The notes beneath the pieces were generated by a model. The model saw only the letters and a list, made by a program, of their open reading frames with translations. It made no database searches and was not told where the DNA came from. DNA of 64,000 nucleotides, from assembly GCA_947476465.1 (NCBI GenBank), contig CANJQN010000014.1, forward strand, positions 33,562 through 97,561. The letters run 5' to 3'. Numbering within the stretch: the stretch's first letter is position 1; every line of letters begins with the position of its first letter. Source of the stretch: Comamonadaceae bacterium (GTDB lineage Bacteria; Pseudomonadota; Gammaproteobacteria; Burkholderiales; Burkholderiaceae_C). The translations under genes were made by a program, and so were the position numbers. Of this stretch, positions 8,086 to 19,574 are shown piece by piece.

Positions 8086-10064
8086 CCGGGCGCCGTCTGG
8101 GGTGACGTGGCGCTGGTGGGCGGCCAGGCCACTTCGGAGGCTTTGCGCGGCTTGCCGATCAGCCGGGTCGTCTTGCCGCTGCGCACGGCCGCGAGGTCTT
8201 CCTCGCTGGGGTACTGGTCCATCAGCCAATAGTCGAACACCCGCCGCGTGATCGGCGCGGCCGATGCGGCACCGAAACCGGCGTTCTCCACCACGGCGGC
8301 CACGACGATCTTCGGGTCGTCGGCGGGAGCGAACGCGATGTAGAGCGCATGGTCGCGCTGGTGCTCCTCCAGCTTGGACGCGTTGTACTTCTGCTTCTGG
8401 CCGATGCCCACCGCCTGGGCGGTGCCGGTCTTGCCGCCCGACAGGTAGCCGGCGCCGGCGAACACGCCCGCCGAGGTGCCCTCCTGCGTGACAGCGACCA
8501 TGGCCTTGCGCACCAGGGCCATGTTTTCGCTCTTGTAGCCCAGGTCCACCGGCGCGGCCGCTGGCACCGGCGTGCTCAGGCGCGTGGCCGGGTCTTGCGT
8601 TGCGATCACCAACCGCGGCCGCTGCTTGACGCCGTTGTTGACCACGGTGGCCGTGGCGTGCGCCAACTGCAGCATCGTGAAGGTGTTGTAGCCCTGGCCG
8701 ATGCCCAGCGAAATGGTCTCGCCGGCGAACCACTTCTTCTGTTCGGGCCGCTTGTAGTAGTTTCGCTTCCACGCCTGGCTGGGCAGTACGCCGCGCACCT
8801 CACCCAGGATGTCGATGCCGGTCAATTGCCCGAAGCCCAGGGGCTTCATGAAGTCGTGGATGGTGTCCACGCCCATGTCGTTGGCCAGCGAATAGAAGTA
8901 GACGTTGCTCGACAGGGCAATGGCCCGTTGCATGTCGACCGGCCCCAGGCCGTGGTCGCCGTGGCTGCGGAACACGTGGCCGCCGAAAGTCCATGATCCG
9001 GCGTCGTTGATGACCACGCTGGCCGAGCGCTTGCCGGTCTCCAGCGCGCCCAGGCCCATGAAGGGCTTGTAGGTGGAGCCGGGGGGGTAGGTGCCGCGCA
9101 GCGCGCGGTTGAGCAGGGGCTTGTCGACGGACTCGTTGAGCGCCTGCCAGCTCTCGGTGTCGATGCCGTCGACGAACAGGTTGGGATCGAAAGTGGGCTT
9201 GGACACGAAGGCCAGCACTTCGCCGGTCTTGGGATCGAGCGCCACCAACGCGCCGCGCCGGTCGCCGTACATCCGCTCGACCAGGTTCTGCAGCTTGATG
9301 TCGATGGAGAGCACAGCCGTGGTGCCGGGCGAGGCGGGGAGGTTCGTCAGCTGGCGCACCGCGTGGCCGCCGGCCGATCGCTCGACTTCCTCCACCCCGG
9401 TGGTGCCGTGCAGCTGCCGCTCTAGGCTCTGCTCGACACCCAGCTTGCCGATGTACTCGGTGCCGCGGTAGTTGGCCTGGTCCTCGTCGGACCAGTCCTC
9501 CATCTGCACTTTCTCGGTCTGGTTGATGCGGCCGATGTAGCCGATCACATGGCTGCCCAGCTCGCCCCACGGGTAGCTGCGAAACAGCCGCGCGCGGATG
9601 TCCACGCCGGGAAACCGATAGCGCTGGGCGGTGAAGCGGGCCACTTCCTCGTCGGACAATTTGGTTCGCAGCGGGACCGACTCGAAGCTCTTGGACTCTT
9701 CCAGCAGCTTCTTGAATCGCCTTTGGTCGCGCGGCTGGATATCCACCACCTGGGCCAGGGCGTCGATGGTGTCCTCCATCGGGGCGGTCAGGCGCGAAGG
9801 GGTGATCTCCAGCGTGAAGGCCGAATAGTTGGTGGCCAGCACGATGCCGTTACGGTCCAGGATCAGGCCACGGTTGGGCACGATGGGCACCACCGCCGTC
9901 CGGTTGTTCTCGGCGCGTGCGCTCAGCTCCTCGTGTCGTACCACCTGCAACCACACCAGCCGTGCAATGAGCAGGGCAAAGCAAACCAGCACCACGATGC
10001 TGGCCACCAGCACCCGCGCCCGAAAGCGCGTGAGCTCGGCTTCGATGTTGCGCAACTCTGTCAT
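8079..10064 (-). CDS. mrdA: Penicillin-binding protein 2 (peptidoglycan transpeptidase)
   Basis: A 661-residue protein, normal PBP2 length. A short cytoplasmic start and one membrane anchor (about residues 18-38) precede the PBP dimerisation domain. The transpeptidase motifs are visible: SxxK in PPGSTYKPF, SxN in SSNVYFYSL and KTG in SGGKTGTAQ. It cross-links peptidoglycan for side-wall elongation with MreBCD and RodA. The ATG at 10064 begins MTELRNIEAEL, matching family starts. It is the fourth gene of the mre cluster, separated from mreD by a repeat-like 89-bp gap. Its 3' end overlaps the convergent lipoprotein gene by 7 bp. Confidence 0.95.
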   Translation of the reverse strand: MTELRNIEAELTRFRARVLVASIVVLVCFALLIARLVWLQVVRHEELSARAENNRTAVVPIVPNRGLILDRNGIVLATNYSAFTLEITPSRLTAPMEDTIDALAQVVDIQPRDQRRFKKLLEESKSFESVPLRTKLSDEEVARFTAQRYRFPGVDIRARLFRSYPWGELGSHVIGYIGRINQTEKVQMEDWSDEDQANYRGTEYIGKLGVEQSLERQLHGTTGVEEVERSAGGHAVRQLTNLPASPGTTAVLSIDIKLQNLVERMYGDRRGALVALDPKTGEVLAFVSKPTFDPNLFVDGIDTESWQALNESVDKPLLNRALRGTYPPGSTYKPFMGLGALETGKRSASVVINDAGSWTFGGHVFRSHGDHGLGPVDMQRAIALSSNVYFYSLANDMGVDTIHDFMKPLGFGQLTGIDILGEVRGVLPSQAWKRNYYKRPEQKKWFAGETISLGIGQGYNTFTMLQLAHATATVVNNGVKQRPRLVIATQDPATRLSTPVPAAAPVDLGYKSENMALVRKAMVAVTQEGTSAGVFAGAGYLSGGKTGTAQAVGIGQKQKYNASKLEEHQRDHALYIAFAPADDPKIVVAAVVENAGFGAASAAPITRRVFDYWLMDQYPSEEDLAAVRSGKTTRLIGKPRKASEVAWPPTSATSPQTAPGQ

Positions 10065-10077
10065 GGCGTCACGAGCG

Positions 10078-10150
10078 CCGCCGGGCCGCCCCAAGGCGCG
10101 AGCGCCCCCCCGGGGGGCAGCGACGACACGAAGTGCGGAGCGTGGGGGTC
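10078..10150. repeat. G+C-rich intergenic repeat-like element between mreD and mrdA
   Basis: The gap contains GCCGCCGGGCCGCCCC, a perfect palindrome GCCCCCC-C-GGGGGGC (104-118 of the 10,000 block, i.e. 10104-10118) and the phrase GACACGAAGTGCGGAGCG. From memory this resembles a dispersed intergenic unit common in Comamonadaceae genomes. Only one clear copy is in this window, so its repeat nature cannot be shown here. Confidence 0.4.
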
Positions 10151-10153
10151 ATG

Positions 10154-10672
10154 CTATAGAGGACGATTTTCGTCCGGATCGGGGGCGCGGCGCTGAGGCG
10201 CCAGCAGCACCACGCTGATCACCGGCCACAGCATGGATTCGATCATGGGGGCCAGCAGCAGCGACAGGCCAGGGAAGACGCCACCGGCAAACATCCGGAT
10301 GGCCAGCTCGATGGCGTGAGTGGCCGCGAACAGCGGCAACACCTGCAGGGCCTGGGACGGCACCGAAAACCACAGCAGGCGCCGCTGGATGGTGATCGCG
10401 AAATAGCTCAGGATGGTGTAGCCCAGCGCGTGCTGGCCGAGCAGCGCGGTCTGGTGCACGTCCATCGCCAGGCCGAACACAAAGGCGGTGGCAATGCCCA
10501 CGCGCTGCGGCTGGTGCACGCTCCAGAAGACCAGCACCAGCGCCAGCAGGTCCGGCAACCAGGGCTGGCGGCCGAGCGGCAGCATGTTCAACAGCAAGGC
10601 CGCGAGCAGGCTGCCCCAGACGAACACCGGGTTGGCCGGCAGCAGCAGCGGCTGACCAGGGCGCATGATCAT
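10154..10672 (-). CDS. mreD: Rod shape-determining protein MreD
   Basis: A 172-residue hydrophobic protein with about five membrane segments and the family pattern PLGRQPWLPDLLALVLVFW, VGIATAFVFGLAMDV and LGQHALGYTILSY. MreD is an inner-membrane part of the elongasome with MreB, MreC, RodA and PBP2. The ATG at 10672 overlaps the mreC stop as ATGA, so the two are translationally coupled. The C-terminus ends in a short charged tail. Confidence 0.94.
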   Translation of the reverse strand: MIMRPGQPLLLPANPVFVWGSLLAALLLNMLPLGRQPWLPDLLALVLVFWSVHQPQRVGIATAFVFGLAMDVHQTALLGQHALGYTILSYFAITIQRRLLWFSVPSQALQVLPLFAATHAIELAIRMFAGGVFPGLSLLLAPMIESMLWPVISVVLLAPQRRAPDPDENRPL

Positions 10673-11589
10673 TTGCGTGCCCCCTTGCGCACGGGCGCCG
10701 GGTCGTCCGCCGGCGGGCGCGGCGGAATCTGCGCCGCCAGGGGCTTGAGCACCATGACATGCCGGGCGCCATCTGTGCGAGCCAGGGGCGTGCAGTAGAT
10801 GCGGGCAAAGGCCGAATCGGCGCGGCGATCGACCTTGTCGACCTTGGCCACCGCCAGGCCTGGCGGGTAGACGCCGTCGACGCCGCTGGTGGTCAGCAGA
10901 TCGCCGGGCTGGACGTCGGCGCTGGCGGCGATGAAGCGCAGCTCCAGTGAGCCGGCATGGGCGCCCGAGGGCTCTCCGTTGGCCACGCTGCGCACGCCAG
11001 TGCGCACGTTCAGCACCGGAGTGGCCTGGTCGCGGTCGGTCAGCAGCGTCACTTCGCTGACCAGCGCGTGCACCCGGGTCACCTGACCAAGCACACCGAC
11101 CTCGTCGATCACGGGCGAGCCAGGCGCCACGCCGTGGGCCAGGCCCTTGTCGATGATGACCTTGCGCGTGTAGGGATCGGCGGCGTCGTAGAGCACCTGG
11201 GCGGCCGCGGCCGGCGTGGTCAGGCGCGCGCGCAGCTCCAGCAGCTTGCGCAACTGGTCGTTCTCGAGGCGCAGTTGCTCGACCTGATGGGCCCGCTGCG
11301 CCTGCGCCGCCAGCTCGATTCGGGCTTGCGCCTCATTGGCCTGCGCACTTGTCAGCGACTCCAGGTAGCCGCCGGCGTGGCGCGCGGCCAGCACCGGGCG
11401 CAGCGCCAGCCATTGCACCGGGTACAGCACCACCGCTACTGCGGCGCGCAGGGGCCGGGTGATCCCGAAGCGGGCGTCGGCCACCATCAGGAATAGCGCC
11501 AGCGCGCCGCACACCATCAACTTGGACAGGGACGAGGGGCCCTGCTTGAAGAACGGTGGGGGCGAGCGGTCGAGGGTGCCGAGGGGCAT
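10669..11589 (-). CDS. mreC: Rod shape-determining protein MreC
   Basis: A 306-residue protein. One N-terminal membrane helix (about residues 24-42) is followed by a coiled coil (about 78-120, rich in EAQARIELAAQAQRAHQVEQ) and the beta-rich MreC core (KVIIDKGLAHGVAPGSPVID, GVLGQVTRV, LLTDRDQATPV, DLLTTSGVDGVYPPGLAVAKV). It scaffolds PBP2 and RodA in the periplasm. It ends in a Pro-rich basic tail. It lies 31 bp after mreB and overlaps mreD by 4 bp. Confidence 0.95.
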   Translation of the reverse strand: MPLGTLDRSPPPFFKQGPSSLSKLMVCGALALFLMVADARFGITRPLRAAVAVVLYPVQWLALRPVLAARHAGGYLESLTSAQANEAQARIELAAQAQRAHQVEQLRLENDQLRKLLELRARLTTPAAAAQVLYDAADPYTRKVIIDKGLAHGVAPGSPVIDEVGVLGQVTRVHALVSEVTLLTDRDQATPVLNVRTGVRSVANGEPSGAHAGSLELRFIAASADVQPGDLLTTSGVDGVYPPGLAVAKVDKVDRRADSAFARIYCTPLARTDGARHVMVLKPLAAQIPPRPPADDPAPVRKGARK

Positions 11590-11620
11590 GGCGCCTCAGA
11601 GGCTCACGCGGGCGGTTGGA

Positions 11621-12765
<1,145 letters not shown>

Positions 12766-12845
12766 ACTCGATCCCCTGTGAGCAACCGGCCCCCGCGGGG
12801 CCGACCACCACTTTCCCGGACGCATTTTTTCGCCCTTTCCTGCCC

Positions 12846-13145
12846 ATGGCACTGACCCCCGACGACATCAGCCGCATCGCCCACCTGGCGCGGCTGGAAC
12901 TGCACAGCGAAGAGCGAGAGCGCATGCTCGCCCAGATCAACGGCTTTTTCGGCCTGGTCGAGCGCATGCGCGCGGTCGACACCACCGGCGTCGAACCGCT
13001 GGCCCACCCGGTGGCGGCCTTCGAGGACGTGGCCCTGCGCCTGCGCCAAGACCTCGCCAGCGAGCCCGACAACCGCGACGCCAACCAGCGCAGCGCCCCG
13101 GCGGTCGAGCGCGGCCTGTTCCTGGTGCCGAAGGTGATTGAATGA
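12846..13145 (+). CDS. gatC: Aspartyl/glutamyl-tRNA amidotransferase subunit C
   Basis: A 99-residue protein of standard GatC length: [22 protein letters not shown] at the N-terminus, then the loop [17 protein letters not shown] and the tail [14 protein letters not shown]. GatC wraps around GatA and GatB and stabilises the amidotransferase that converts Glu-tRNA(Gln) and/or Asp-tRNA(Asn) to the amide form. The stop overlaps the gatA start (ATGA). Confidence 0.96.
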   Translation: MALTPDDISRIAHLARLELHSEERERMLAQINGFFGLVERMRAVDTTGVEPLAHPVAAFEDVALRLRQDLASEPDNRDANQRSAPAVERGLFLVPKVIE

Positions 13146-14605
13146 GTTCAGTGCATGACCTGACGGTGGCCCAGCTTGCCGCCCGCCTGCGCGCCCGCGA
13201 GCTGTCGGCGGTGGAGGCCGCCACCCATTTTCTGGGCCGCATCGAACAGCACGCTGGCCTGGGCGCCTTCCTGGCCACCGACCCAGAGGTCACACTGGCC
13301 CAGGCCCGCGCCGCCGACCAGCGCCTGGCCGCCGGCGATACCGCCCCCCTGCTGGGCGTGCCGATCGCCCACAAGGACATCTTCGTCACCCGCGACTTCC
13401 CCAGCACCGCCGGCTCGAAGATGCTGGCGGGCTACCGTTCGCCCTTCGATGCCACCGTGGTCACCCGGCTGGCGCAGGCCGGCGCGGTCACCCTGGGCAA
13501 GCTCAATTGCGACGAGTTCGCCATGGGATCGGCGAACGAAAACTCCGCCTTCGGCGTGGCCCGCAACCCTTGGGACCGCAGCCGCATTCCCGGCGGCTCG
13601 TCGGGCGGCAGCGCGGTGGCCGTGGCGGCGCGGCTGGCGGCCGCGGCCACCGGCACCGACACCGGTGGCTCGATCCGCCAGCCCGCTTCGTTTTGCGGCA
13701 TCACTGGCATCAAGCCGACCTACGGCCGTGCTTCGCGCTACGGCATGATCGCCTACGCTTCCAGCCTCGATCAGGCCGGCCCCATGGCCCGCACCGCGCA
13801 GGACTGCGCGCTGCTGCTGTCGGCCATGTGCGGCCCCGACCCCGACCGCGACTCCACCTGCCTGGACCGCCCGGCCGAGGACTTCGCCCGCACCCTGGGC
13901 GATTCGGTCGAGGGACTGCGCATCGGCGTTCCACGTGAGTTTTTTGGCGAGGGTGTGGCCGCCGACGTGCGCGAGGCCATCGATTCCGCGCTCGCCGAGC
14001 TGTGCAAGCTGGGCGCCAGCTTGGTGGACATCTCGCTGCCACGCACCGAGCTGGCCATCCCTGTTTACTACATCATTGCCCCGGCCGAAGCCTCGTCCAA
14101 CCTCTCGCGCTTTGACGGCGTGAAGTTCGGCCACCGCGCCAAGGACTACGCCGACCTGCTGGACATGTACAAGAAGACCCGCGCCGAGGGCTTCGGCGAC
14201 GAGGTCAAGCGCCGCATCATGATCGGCACCTACGTGCTCTCGCATGGCTATTACGACGCCTACTACCTGCAGGCGCAGAAAATCCGCCGCATGATCGCCG
14301 ACGACTTCCGCCAGGCCTTCACCCAATGCGACGTGATCGCCGGCCCGGTGGCGCCCACCGTGGCCTGGGCCCTGGGCGACAAGGCCGACGACCCGGTGGC
14401 CAACTACCTGGCCGACATTTTCACCCTGCCCGCCTCGCTGGCCGGCCTGCCCGGCATGAGCATCCCCTGCGGCTTTGGCGCCGGCAGCCTGCCGGTGGGC
14501 CTGCAGTTGATCGGCAACTACTTCGGTGAAGCCAAGCTGCTGAACCTGGCCCACCGCTACCAGCAGGCCACCGACTTCCACACCCGCGCGCCCCAGGGCT
14601 TGTAG
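13142..14605 (+). CDS. gatA: Aspartyl/glutamyl-tRNA amidotransferase subunit A
   Basis: A 487-residue amidase-signature enzyme that hydrolyses glutamine to supply ammonia to GatB. The Ser-cisSer-Lys triad can be placed by comparison with the known GatA numbering: Lys78 (PIAHKDI), Ser153 (GGSSGGS) and Ser177 ([10 protein letters not shown]). The C-terminal part ([17 protein letters not shown]) is typical. It overlaps gatC by 4 bp and is followed by gatB after 9 bp. No anomaly is seen. Confidence 0.97.
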   Translation: MSSVHDLTVAQLAARLRARELSAVEAATHFLGRIEQHAGLGAFLATDPEVTLAQARAADQRLAAGDTAPLLGVPIAHKDIFVTRDFPSTAGSKMLAGYRSPFDATVVTRLAQAGAVTLGKLNCDEFAMGSANENSAFGVARNPWDRSRIPGGSSGGSAVAVAARLAAAATGTDTGGSIRQPASFCGITGIKPTYGRASRYGMIAYASSLDQAGPMARTAQDCALLLSAMCGPDPDRDSTCLDRPAEDFARTLGDSVEGLRIGVPREFFGEGVAADVREAIDSALAELCKLGASLVDISLPRTELAIPVYYIIAPAEASSNLSRFDGVKFGHRAKDYADLLDMYKKTRAEGFGDEVKRRIMIGTYVLSHGYYDAYYLQAQKIRRMIADDFRQAFTQCDVIAGPVAPTVAWALGDKADDPVANYLADIFTLPASLAGLPGMSIPCGFGAGSLPVGLQLIGNYFGEAKLLNLAHRYQQATDFHTRAPQGL

Positions 14606-14614
14606 ACGAACACC

Positions 14615-16081
<1,467 letters not shown>

Positions 16082-16098
16082 AGTCAGTCCCGCGCCGC

Positions 16099-16114
16099 CC
16101 CCGCCTTCGCGGGG
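16099..16114. terminator. Hairpin between convergent gatB and the DUF4124 gene
   Basis: CCCCGC (16099-16104), CTTC, GCGGGG (16109-16114) forms a stable 6-bp hairpin 17 bp after the gatB stop. There is no T-run on either side, so it would be a weak or factor-assisted terminator. Confidence 0.35.
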
Positions 16115-16135
16115 ATGGCCCGGGCCTGCTTTGCG

Positions 16136-16783
16136 CTATTTCGGCGTCGCCGCCGCCGCCTTCGGCGGCTGTTGCGCCCACAGCGCCACCAGCTGCGCCT
16201 GGATCTCGTCGAACTGATTCGCCACGCGCTCGCGCTCTTTGGTCCGGTCGGCGGTAAAGCGCTGCTGGGCCTGCAACGCGCGCTCGTTGTCGTCTATGGC
16301 ACGGCGCACAGGCGCTGGCGTGCGGGCCGGGTCCTTGGCGTAGAACTCCACCTCGGCGTCGAGCCGGCGGCGCTCTATGCGCAGTTCACTCGAACGAAGG
16401 CTCGCGGTCGCGATCACCTCCTCAACGGTGGCCATGGCCGCCGCGCGCTCCCGCTCGAAGCTGGCCTGATCGGGAAAACGGGTCACCAAGGCACGCAGGC
16501 GCTGGCGTTCTTCGGCCAAGCGGTGCTTCTCCTCGGCTTCCTTGCGGGCCTTGGCTTCAATCGCGGCCCGCTCCTGCGCCGTGTACGACGGGGCGATGAT
16601 TCGCCGCACGCTGCCGCTGGGGGTGAGTTCGCGTTGCTCTCGATCAATGCACTCAAGGAGGGGGCGGTCCGAGGTCAGGCGCCGCCCGGTGGCGTCGACG
16701 CAGGTATAGATACTGGCGGCAGCCGCATTCGCCGTGAATAACGCCAGGGCTGTCGCACACGCTCCGCTGGAGATTTCTGCCAC
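16136..16783 (-). CDS. DUF4124-domain protein with coiled-coil body
   Basis: A 215-residue protein. The N-terminus looks like a signal peptide (alanine-rich, to about residue 23) followed by the DUF4124 pattern SIYTCVDATGRRLTSDRPLLEC. The rest is charged and helical (QERAAIEAKARKEAEEKHRLAEERQRLRA split over two helices) with a Pro/Ala tail. Such exported proteins are common in Betaproteobacteria; function unknown. The start is uncertain: GTG at 16783 is the only usable codon I see after the pyrE stop. It probably belongs to the pyrE transcript, 25 bp downstream. Confidence 0.75.
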   Translation of the reverse strand: MAEISSGACATALALFTANAAAASIYTCVDATGRRLTSDRPLLECIDREQRELTPSGSVRRIIAPSYTAQERAAIEAKARKEAEEKHRLAEERQRLRALVTRFPDQASFERERAAAMATVEEVIATASLRSSELRIERRRLDAEVEFYAKDPARTPAPVRRAIDDNERALQAQQRFTADRTKERERVANQFDEIQAQLVALWAQQPPKAAAATPK

Positions 16784-16808
16784 GCCGGCCTTTGCTTTCG
16801 TCGGATTT

Positions 16809-17492
16809 CTAGTCGTCTACGCCATATCGCTGGCGGTACGCGAGCACCTGGGCATGGTGCGCGCCCAGCGCGTCGCCCGCATGCTGTGCCAGATACTCCA
16901 GCAAGTCGGCCAGTCTGGCAATGGCGCAAACCTTCAGACCCAGGCGATCACGCACATACTGCACGGCGCTGTGGGCCACGTCCTGGCCGTTTTCGGTGGC
17001 CATCTCCTGGCGGTCCAGGGCGATCGCCACCGCATGGGGCGTGGCGCCGGCCGCCTCGATGATGGCGATGGACTCACGCGCCGCGGTGCCGGCGGACATC
17101 ACGTCGTCGATGATCAGCACCCGGCCGGCCACCTTTGCGCCCACCAGTGTGCCGCCCTCGCCGTGGTCCTTGGCTTCCTTGCGGTTGTAGGCGAAGGGCA
17201 CGTTGCGCCCGAGCCGCGCCAGCTCGATGGCCACCGCCGCGGCCAAGGGGATGCCCTTGTAGGCTGGGCCGAACAGCATGTCGAACTCGATGCCCGAGGC
17301 CAGGATGCGCTGTGCATAAAATTGCGCCAAGCGGCCGAGCTTGGCACCGTCGTCGAACAAGCCGGCATTGAAGAAATACGGAGAATCACGCCCGGCCTTG
17401 GTCCGAAACTGGCCGAAGCGCAGCACGCCGGCCTCGACCGCGAACCGCACGAAATCCTGGGCCAGCTTGTCCTGGCCTGCACCTGCCATCAT
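16809..17492 (-). CDS. pyrE: Orotate phosphoribosyltransferase
   Basis: A 227-residue type I PRTase that joins orotate and PRPP to give OMP in pyrimidine synthesis. The PRPP loop is VLIIDDVMSAGTAARES; other conserved parts are LRFGQFRTKAGRDSPYFFNAG, FGPAYKGIPLAAA and YNRKEAKDHGEGG. The start ATG at 17492 follows AAGGA at 7-nt spacing; a second ATG is the next codon. The frame is open further upstream but homology begins here. The start codon shares the CATG at 17490-17493 with the start of xth on the other strand. Confidence 0.95.
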   Translation of the reverse strand: MMAGAGQDKLAQDFVRFAVEAGVLRFGQFRTKAGRDSPYFFNAGLFDDGAKLGRLAQFYAQRILASGIEFDMLFGPAYKGIPLAAAVAIELARLGRNVPFAYNRKEAKDHGEGGTLVGAKVAGRVLIIDDVMSAGTAARESIAIIEAAGATPHAVAIALDRQEMATENGQDVAHSAVQYVRDRLGLKVCAIARLADLLEYLAQHAGDALGAHHAQVLAYRQRYGVDD

Positions 17493-18294
17493 GGGAAATT
17501 CCTTGTTCAAGCTCACCAGCCTCAACCTCAATGGCATCCGTTCGGCCGCGAGCAAGGGGGTCGAGGCCTGGGTGGCCAAGAGCCGCTCCGATTGTATTTG
17601 CGTGCAGGAGGTCAAGGCCCAGGCCGGCGACGTCCAGGGCCGCTTCGATACCTTGGCGGGACTCACGGGCTACTTCCACTTTGCGCAAAAGAAGGGCTAC
17701 TCGGGCGTGGCCGTCTACACCCGCCATGTACCCAGCGACGTGGCGGTCGGCTGGGACGGCGGCGAGTTCGACACCGAGGGCCGCTATCTCGAACTGCGTT
17801 TTGACACGCCCTCGCGCAAGCTGTCCATCATCAGCAGCTACTTTCCCTCGGGCTCTTCGGGCCCGGAGCGGCAGCTGGCCAAGTTCCGCTTTCTGGCCGG
17901 GTTCGACCCGCACCTGGCACGCCTCAAGAGCGAGCGTGAGTTCATCCTGTGCGGCGACATCAACATCGCGCACCGCAAGGAAGATTTGAAGAATTGGCGC
18001 AGCAACCAGAAGAACAGCGGCTTTTTGCCCGAGGAGCGCGACTGGATGACGCGCCTGTTGTCCGACACCGGCCTGGTCGACGTCTACCGCTTGCTCAAAC
18101 CCGACACCACCGACGATTGCTACACATGGTGGAGCAATCGCGGCGCTGCCTACGCGAAGAACGTGGGCTGGCGGCTGGACTACCACCTGGCCACGCCAAA
18201 GCTGGCGGCATTGGCGCGCAGCGAGACGATCTACAAGGAAGAAAAGTTCAGCGACCATGCGCCGCTGACTGTCGAGTACGACTTCTCGCTTTGA
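17491..18294 (+). CDS. xth: Exodeoxyribonuclease III (AP endonuclease)
   Basis: A 267-residue member of the ExoIII/APE family that cleaves at abasic sites in base-excision repair. Visible active-site elements: LNLNGIR (about 11-17), catalytic Glu40 in CVQEVK, YSGVAVY, Asp156/Asn158 in GDINIAH and the C-terminal SDH (Asp255-His256). The ATG at 17491 is used, but a TTG at 17503, giving (M)FKLTSLNLNGIR, is an equally good start by homology. It is divergent from pyrE with no intergenic space. The stop is 9 bp from the convergent GST gene. Confidence 0.95.
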   Translation: MGNSLFKLTSLNLNGIRSAASKGVEAWVAKSRSDCICVQEVKAQAGDVQGRFDTLAGLTGYFHFAQKKGYSGVAVYTRHVPSDVAVGWDGGEFDTEGRYLELRFDTPSRKLSIISSYFPSGSSGPERQLAKFRFLAGFDPHLARLKSEREFILCGDINIAHRKEDLKNWRSNQKNSGFLPEERDWMTRLLSDTGLVDVYRLLKPDTTDDCYTWWSNRGAAYAKNVGWRLDYHLATPKLAALARSETIYKEEKFSDHAPLTVEYDFSL

Positions 18295-18303
18295 TCGTTC
18301 GGC

Positions 18304-18939
18304 TTAGACCGACATCGACGGCCGCAAGGCCATCGCGGCTCGCCAGCGCAGCAGATGCGGGTGTGCCTGTTCGTCGGGCTTGATGCGAACGACGCGCGCG
18401 TAGTCGACACTCACCACGGCAGCGATGTCGGCGACGCTGAGCGCGCCTCCCGCGACAAACTCGTGCTTGGCCAATTGCTCGTTGAGCGTCGCGAGGAATT
18501 GCCGCACCCGCGCCGCGCCGCGCTGCGCCAGCTCCGGGATCTGCGGGTAGTCCACCGGACCGGGCAGAGCGCGGTTGACCATCGCCGGCGCGCTGTTGCG
18601 CAATGCCTCGGCCAGGGCCAGCATGCCCTCGACCTCGATGCGCCAGCTCCAGCTGGCGATCTCGGCCTTTTCCTCGGGCGTGCGGCCCAGCAGCGGTGGA
18701 TCAGGGTAACGCGCCTCCAGGTAGGCGGCGATCGCGGCGTTGTTGGTCAGCAGCAGCCCGTCCTCGGTGCGCAGGGTCGGCACCAGGCATTGCGGGTTGA
18801 TCTGACGGTACGCCTGGCCGAATTGTTCACCGGTTCGCAGGTCGACCTGAACCGCCTCGTAGGGCAGGCCTTTTTCCGCCAAGAGGATGCGGGCGCGGCG
18901 CGGGCTGGGAGCGGTGGCGAAGTCGTAGAGGGTCAGCAT
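18304..18939 (-). CDS. Glutathione S-transferase family protein
   Basis: A 211-residue protein. N-terminal thioredoxin-like domain: MLTLYDFATAPSPRRAR, INPQCLVPTL with the cis-Pro, and the glutathione-gamma-Glu motif LLLTNNAAIAAYLE in the place of the usual ESxAI. C-terminal helical domain: ALSVADIAAVVSVDYAR, the N-capping box. The substrate cannot be inferred. It is monocistronic and convergent with xth. Confidence 0.88.
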   Translation of the reverse strand: MLTLYDFATAPSPRRARILLAEKGLPYEAVQVDLRTGEQFGQAYRQINPQCLVPTLRTEDGLLLTNNAAIAAYLEARYPDPPLLGRTPEEKAEIASWSWRIEVEGMLALAEALRNSAPAMVNRALPGPVDYPQIPELAQRGAARVRQFLATLNEQLAKHEFVAGGALSVADIAAVVSVDYARVVRIKPDEQAHPHLLRWRAAMALRPSMSV

Positions 18940-19060
18940 GCGAAGGCTCCTTGGTTTTACCGCTCGACGAGCGCGTGACAGGGGGCTAGCATGCAGTCAA
19001 TCCCGCGTGCCGTCCAGGCGCCAGGTCCCCTTTGAAGAGCACCCTCAACCGAGCGACGCC

Positions 19061-19546
19061 ATGATCCAAAAACTGCATCACAACGCCTACCGGTGCCGCG
19101 ATTCCGAGGAGACTCGCGGGTTCTACGAGGATTTCCTGGGCTTGCCGCTGGTGGGCACCCTGGAGATCTCGCAGACCAAGAGCCGGCGCGACACGCAAAC
19201 CCTGCACACCTTCTACCGGCTCGACGACGGCTCGCATCTGGCGTTCTTCGAGGCGCCGGACATGCCCTTCGAGTTCAAGCCGCAGCACGACTTCGACCTG
19301 CACATCGCCCTGGAGGTCGGGCGCGAGGCGTTAGATGCAATGTTCACCAAGGGCAAGGCGGCGGGCATCGAAACCCGCGGTGTATCGAACCATGGCTTTA
19401 TCGACTCCATCTATTTTCGCGATCCCAACGGTTACGTGATCGAGCTGTGCTGCAAGCGTGAGGGTCACGACAGCCAGATGGACCCGGCGAGCAACGGTGC
19501 CCGAGAGAAGCTTCAGCGCTGGACCCAGACCAAGCAGGCCGCATAG
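19061..19546 (+). CDS. VOC-family (glyoxalase/dioxygenase-fold) protein
   Basis: A 161-residue protein with paired beta-alpha-beta-beta-beta units: MIQKLHHNAYRCRDSEETR and FYEDFLGLPLVGTLE in the first, DFDLHIALEV and IYFRDPNGYVIELCC in the second. Likely metal ligands are His7 near the start, the Glu in LAFFEAPD, His in DLHIALE and Glu in YVIELCC. It could be a ring-cleavage dioxygenase or lyase; the substrate is unknown. It lies just outside the catabolic island, convergent with its last gene; an AGCC-T5-GGCT hairpin lies between them. Confidence 0.85.
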   Translation: MIQKLHHNAYRCRDSEETRGFYEDFLGLPLVGTLEISQTKSRRDTQTLHTFYRLDDGSHLAFFEAPDMPFEFKPQHDFDLHIALEVGREALDAMFTKGKAAGIETRGVSNHGFIDSIYFRDPNGYVIELCCKREGHDSQMDPASNGAREKLQRWTQTKQAA

Positions 19547-19574
19547 CCGTCAGCCTTTTTGGCTAGGCCTGCTC

